From: Candidatus Sphingobacterium stercoripullorum
GTDB taxonomy: Bacteria > Bacteroidota > Bacteroidia > Sphingobacteriales > Sphingobacteriaceae
Length of the DNA: 9,912 nucleotides
NCBI GenBank assembly: GCA_019114715.1
Contig: DXEZ01000350.1
Span: 1 to 9,912 of the forward strand
Reading direction: 5' to 3'
In this document: positions 7,719-9,912 of the stretch, piece by piece
Position numbering within the stretch: the first letter of the stretch is position 1
How the letters are laid out: every line of letters begins with the position of its first letter
Notes under the pieces: model-generated
Seen by the model: only the letters and a program-made list of their open reading frames with translations
Told to the model about the DNA's origin: nothing
Databases searched by the model: none
Translations under genes and position numbers: made by a program

Positions 7719-7741
7719 AAAGGTCGGTAATGCCGCCCTTT
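7719..7741. promoter_or_regulatory. 23-bp imperfect dyad in the copA promoter, candidate operator
   Basis: Arms AAAGGTCGGTA (7719-7729) and TGCCGCCCTTT (7731-7741) are symmetric about 7730, with 9 of 11 positions Watson-Crick paired, one T/G and one T/C. It lies 20-42 nt upstream of the copA ATG. With the -7 box at 7742-7749 it would cover the start of transcription; alternatively GACCTTTG (7725-7718) is the -7 box and the dyad fills the spacer, as in MerR-type metal promoters. It has no following T tract, so it is not a terminator. Confidence 0.45.
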
Positions 7742-7773
7742 AAAAGTTATGCTTTTTCTAGAAAGGCTTACAA
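7742..7773 (-). promoter_or_regulatory. Candidate copA promoter with palindrome in its spacer
   Basis: On the minus strand TTG (7773-7771) and TAACTTTT (7749-7742, one mismatch to TAnnTTTG) are 21 bp apart, within the range of Bacteroidota promoters. The perfect 10-bp palindrome TTTCTAGAAA (7755-7764) sits at the middle of that spacer. The TTG lies just after the stop codon of the regulator gene. The predicted leader is about 40 nt. This supports separate control of copA from recR and the regulator, though read-through cannot be excluded. Confidence 0.4.
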
Positions 7774-7776
7774 TAT

Positions 7777-8364
7777 TTACAGTTTATCTAGTGGTCGACG
7801 CCTAGAATAACCCTTTCCTTTAAAATGACTGGGGGAGAGTCCGGTTACTTTTTTAAATTGATTGCTGAAATGTGCGGGGCTGGAATAACCCAGTTGATGC
7901 GAGATTTCTTTTATGCTAAGCTGATCGTATGCTAGCAGCTCTTTTGCTTTTTCTGTACGCTGAGAAATATAATACCTTTCAATACTCATGCCCTCCACTT
8001 CAGAAAATAAATTCGAGAGGTAGTTGTAGTCGTAAGGCAGCTCATGGGTTAGGTAGCTGGAAAGATTTTGATCGGTAAAGTCCTCCATGTTATTTAAAAA
8101 GAGGATTATTTTTGTCTTAATAGCCTCTATAATCTGACCCCGCTTGTTATCAATGAGCTCAAAACCTAACTCCAGCAAGGCTTCTTGTAGCTCGGCCTTT
8201 TCATCCTCGCTTAGTGCTTCATTAAGGAAGACCTCTCCAAGGCCGATGTTTTGGTAGGCAATATTTAAGCGTGCTAATAACTGGCTCACCACTAATATAC
8301 AGCGGTCGCAGACCATGTTCTTAATGTGGATGACTTCAGGCTGTATGGTATTAACTTCTTTCAT
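7777..8364 (-). CDS. AraC-type regulator with N-terminal HMA-like metal-binding module
   Basis: This 195-aa protein (from the ATG at 8364) joins a short N-terminal domain to a C-terminal AraC/XylS DNA-binding domain. Residues about 9-72 resemble a heavy-metal-associated fold: IHIKNMVCDRC places Met17, Cys19 and Cys22 as an MxCxxC site, and LQEALLELGFELI resembles the last HMA helix and strand. Residues about 101-183 hold the two helix-turn-helix motifs; LSIKEISHQLGYSSPAHFSNQFKKVTGLSPSHFK is split here by the second recognition helix (SPAHFSNQFKK). The usual AraC cupin is absent. A TTG at 8379 overlapping the recR stop (TTGA) would add 5 residues and has GAGG upstream, so it is a real alternative. 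Its position before copA-copZ suggests Cu+ sensing. I know the family as frequent in Bacteroidota, but not of any characterised member. Confidence 0.85.
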   Translation of the reverse strand: MKEVNTIQPEVIHIKNMVCDRCILVVSQLLARLNIAYQNIGLGEVFLNEALSEDEKAELQEALLELGFELIDNKRGQIIEAIKTKIILFLNNMEDFTDQNLSSYLTHELPYDYNYLSNLFSEVEGMSIERYYISQRTEKAKELLAYDQLSIKEISHQLGYSSPAHFSNQFKKVTGLSPSHFKGKGYSRRRPLDKL

Positions 8365-8375
8365 CTTGTGGTGAA

Positions 8376-8990
8376 TCAACCGATGTTCCTCTCGTAAGGG
8401 ACTCTTGTTAGTATGGACTTACCCAAGGTAACCTCATCAACATACTCCAGTTCTCCACCAAAGGAAATGCCTCTAGCGATAGTGGATATTTTTAGATTGA
8501 ATTCTCTGAGTCGTTTGTAAATGTAAAAGATAGTTGTATCTCCTTCCATAGTGGCGCTGAGAGCTAGGATAACTTCACTGACTCCGCTTCCTTGTATTCT
8601 TTCAATGAGCTCCTCTATGCGGAGGTCCGAAGGGCCAACACCATCTAAGGGTGATATTAATCCACCTAGAACGTGATAAGTTCCTGTGTACTGATTGGTG
8701 TTTTCTATAGCCATTACATCGCGTGTATCTTCTACTACGCAAATAATATCTTTTTCACGTTTGGGGGAGGTGCAGATTTCACACTCCTGCTCATCGGTGA
8801 TGTTGAAGCATTTTCTGCAATATTTGACGTTTGATTTTAATGTGTTGATAGTTTCTGTGAACCTATAAACCTCTTGCTCATTTTGTTGAAGCAAATGGAG
8901 TACTAACCTTAAGGCTGTTTTTTTTCCTATTCCAGGAAGACGACCAAATTCTTCAACAGCTTGCTCAAGTAATTTTGAAGAAAAATTCAT
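8376..8990 (-). CDS. recR: Recombination mediator protein RecR
   Basis: This 204-aa protein of normal length works with RecO (and RecF) to load RecA onto SSB-coated single-stranded DNA during gap repair. It has an N-terminal helix-hairpin-helix (LPGIGKKTA, 18-26), a four-Cys zinc site (Cys58, Cys61, Cys70, Cys73), and a Toprim domain from about 82 with Glu87-Asp88 in VVEDTRDVMAIE, then the C-terminal GGELEYVDEVTLGKSI segment (178-193). All expected elements are intact. It is divergent from the LOG gene across 137 bp, and its stop abuts or overlaps the start of the AraC-type regulator, so the two are probably cotranscribed, a link between a repair gene and a metal regulator that may be only positional. 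Confidence 0.98.
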   Translation of the reverse strand: MNFSSKLLEQAVEEFGRLPGIGKKTALRLVLHLLQQNEQEVYRFTETINTLKSNVKYCRKCFNITDEQECEICTSPKREKDIICVVEDTRDVMAIENTNQYTGTYHVLGGLISPLDGVGPSDLRIEELIERIQGSGVSEVILALSATMEGDTTIFYIYKRLREFNLKISTIARGISFGGELEYVDEVTLGKSILTRVPYERNIG

Positions 8991-8994
8991 AGAG

Positions 8995-9002
8995 CAAATT
9001 TA
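8995..9002 (-). promoter_or_regulatory. Perfect -7 box match adjacent to the recR start
   Basis: TAAATTTG on the minus strand (9002-8995) matches all fixed positions of TAnnTTTG and ends only 4 nt before the recR ATG, which would place initiation at or next to the start codon. I found no good -33 TTG/TTTG at the proper distance, so it may be a chance match in AT-rich sequence. Confidence 0.25.
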
Positions 9003-9040
9003 CAATATTTTTTTGGTAAGCATATTTGTTCGCTTTAAGA

Positions 9041-9073
9041 TTTGTTTCTTATGAGAAAATATATCTATCTTTC
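9041..9073 (+). promoter_or_regulatory. Candidate promoter of the LOG-family gene
   Basis: TTTG (9041-9044) and TATCTTTC (9066-9073, last base differing from TAnnTTTG) are 21 bp apart, fitting Bacteroidota promoter spacing. Initiation near 9080 would give a leader of about 45-50 nt before the ATG at 9128. The rest of the intergenic region is AT-rich with no other clear signal on this strand. Confidence 0.45.
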
Positions 9074-9127
9074 CCTAAGTATAACAGTTATCGAGGCTGA
9101 AGTTTCAATTATATTAATATAAAATAT

Positions 9128-9829
9128 ATGAGCAAAGATAGAATTAGAAGTTCGTTTGAAAATAAAACCTGGCAAGAGATTAAAGTGAAAGACTCCTGGC
9201 AGATTTTTAAAGTGATGTCCGAATTTGTGGATGGCTTTGAGAAGCTTGCAAAAATTGGCCCTTGTGTTTCTATATTTGGCTCCGCGCGTACTGATGAAGC
9301 GGACCCCAATTATTCCATGACCGTTGAGATCGCCAAGTTGTTAGCGATGAAGGGCTACGGTGTCATTTCAGGGGGTGGACCAGGAATTATGGAAGCAGCC
9401 AATAAAGGTGCCTATGAAGTTGGAGGGAAATCGGTAGGTTTGAATATAGATTTACCATTTGAGCAGTTTCACAATAAATATATAGATAGAGATAAGCTCT
9501 TAGAATTTAAGTATTTCTTTGTGAGAAAGGTGATGTTCATGAAATACTCCCAAGGGTATATCGTGATGCCTGGTGGCTTTGGAACTATGGACGAGTTGTT
9601 TGAAGCTATTACTTTAATACAAACAGGTAAGATCGCTCGCTTCCCCATTGTACTGGTCGGATCAGAATATTGGACTGGGCTACTAGAGTGGATTGAAAAA
9701 GTCATGCTCGCCCACGGAAATATAAGCCCCGAAGACTTAAAGCTATATCGGGTAGTGGATACCGCTGAAGAGGCAGCAGAGCATATATTTAGATTTTACG
9801 ATAAGTACCTGCTTAAACCTAATTTTTAA
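9128..9829 (+). CDS. LOG-family protein, probable nucleoside-5'-monophosphate phosphoribohydrolase
   Basis: This 233-aa cytoplasmic protein has the Rossmann-like fold of the LOG family (TIGR00730 group), whose members hydrolyse the N-glycosidic bond of AMP-type or cytokinin riboside monophosphates to free the base and ribose 5-phosphate. The two signatures are intact: GGGPGIMEAANKGA (82-95) and PGGFGTMDELFEA (148-160), the second holding the catalytic Glu156. SIFGSARTD (48-56) is the typical first loop and Arg133-Lys134 (FVRKVMF) a further conserved pair. The first 45 residues extend beyond the shorter plant-type LOG proteins, as in many bacterial members. The ATG is preceded by AT-rich sequence without a Shine-Dalgarno. 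In bacteria outside plant associations the role is usually nucleotide salvage. It is the only plus-strand gene here, and no terminator is visible after it. Confidence 0.93.
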   Translation: MSKDRIRSSFENKTWQEIKVKDSWQIFKVMSEFVDGFEKLAKIGPCVSIFGSARTDEADPNYSMTVEIAKLLAMKGYGVISGGGPGIMEAANKGAYEVGGKSVGLNIDLPFEQFHNKYIDRDKLLEFKYFFVRKVMFMKYSQGYIVMPGGFGTMDELFEAITLIQTGKIARFPIVLVGSEYWTGLLEWIEKVMLAHGNISPEDLKLYRVVDTAEEAAEHIFRFYDKYLLKPNF

Positions 9830-9912
9830 TAAAAGACATCGTATGAAAGCTGCTGGCTCTAGGGCTGGTGGCTCTCACATTTTATATTTATAAACCTTAA
9901 CGAATAGGGTCT

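Noticed and set aside
7700..7720. TTG start at 7720 extending CopA by 7 residues
   Set aside because: The ATG at 7699 has AAAGAAGAAAC just upstream and gives the normal N-terminus; the TTG falls inside the putative operator and leader.
7719..7741. Dyad as a terminator for the recR-regulator unit
   Set aside because: On the minus strand the right arm is followed by GTATCATAAAG, not a T tract, and the stem has a mismatch; an operator or leader hairpin fits better.
9109..9309. Minus-strand open frame opposite the start of the LOG gene
   Set aside because: It overlaps a well-conserved LOG coding frame, has no recognisable motif, and reads as an antisense shadow.
1..9912. CRISPR array, transposon ends, prophage or defence island
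   Set aside because: No regularly spaced repeats, transposase, integrase, terminal inverted repeats or defence-type genes were found; the gene content is metabolic and housekeeping.

Overview
The window looks chromosomal and comes from a member of the Bacteroidota, probably Sphingobacteriia- or Cytophagia-like; I cannot name a genus. The reasons are an S46 dipeptidyl-peptidase, exported sulfatase and P1-peptidase genes, an AraC regulator of a type I know only from this phylum, weak Shine-Dalgarno sequences, and several boxes resembling the phylum's TAnnTTTG -7 element. There is no RNA gene, insertion sequence, CRISPR array or phage gene, and nothing looks recently acquired.

Layout. Everything except the last gene is on the minus strand. 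From the left: the N-terminal 103 codons of an exported S1 sulfatase, cut by the window edge (1-310); a class IV PLP aminotransferase (428-1276), which overlaps by 4 nt an exported P1/DmpA-type peptidase (1273-2433); and an S46 dipeptidyl-peptidase carrying the DPP11-type specificity Arg (2591-4756), closed by a clear terminator (2535-2569). Then comes a copper block: a 70-aa CopZ-like chaperone (5021-5233) downstream of a CopA-type Cu+ ATPase (5270-7699), ended by a terminator (4968-4996). Upstream of it is an AraC-type regulator with a metal-binding-like N-terminal module (7777-8364), directly behind recR (8376-8990). A divergent LOG-family phosphoribohydrolase gene (9128-9829) faces away from recR.

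How they work together. The copper block reads as a self-contained export and sensing module: the regulator carries its own MxCxxC motif, and CopZ would hand Cu+ to CopA for export. The promoter gap between regulator and copA (7700-7776) holds two dyad-symmetric elements, the best operator candidates here. The peptidase/aminotransferase pair and the S46 enzyme fit peptide scavenging: periplasmic hydrolysis of peptides or amino-acid amides followed by cytoplasmic transamination. recR and the LOG gene are housekeeping.

The most interesting element is the HMA-like/AraC fusion next to copA with its dyads. It could be a one-component copper sensor unlike CueR, CsoR or CopY. This is an inference from sequence and neighbourhood. 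No gene-free stretch exceeds 300 bases; the longest (4757-5020) holds a compound inverted repeat and the copper-operon terminator.
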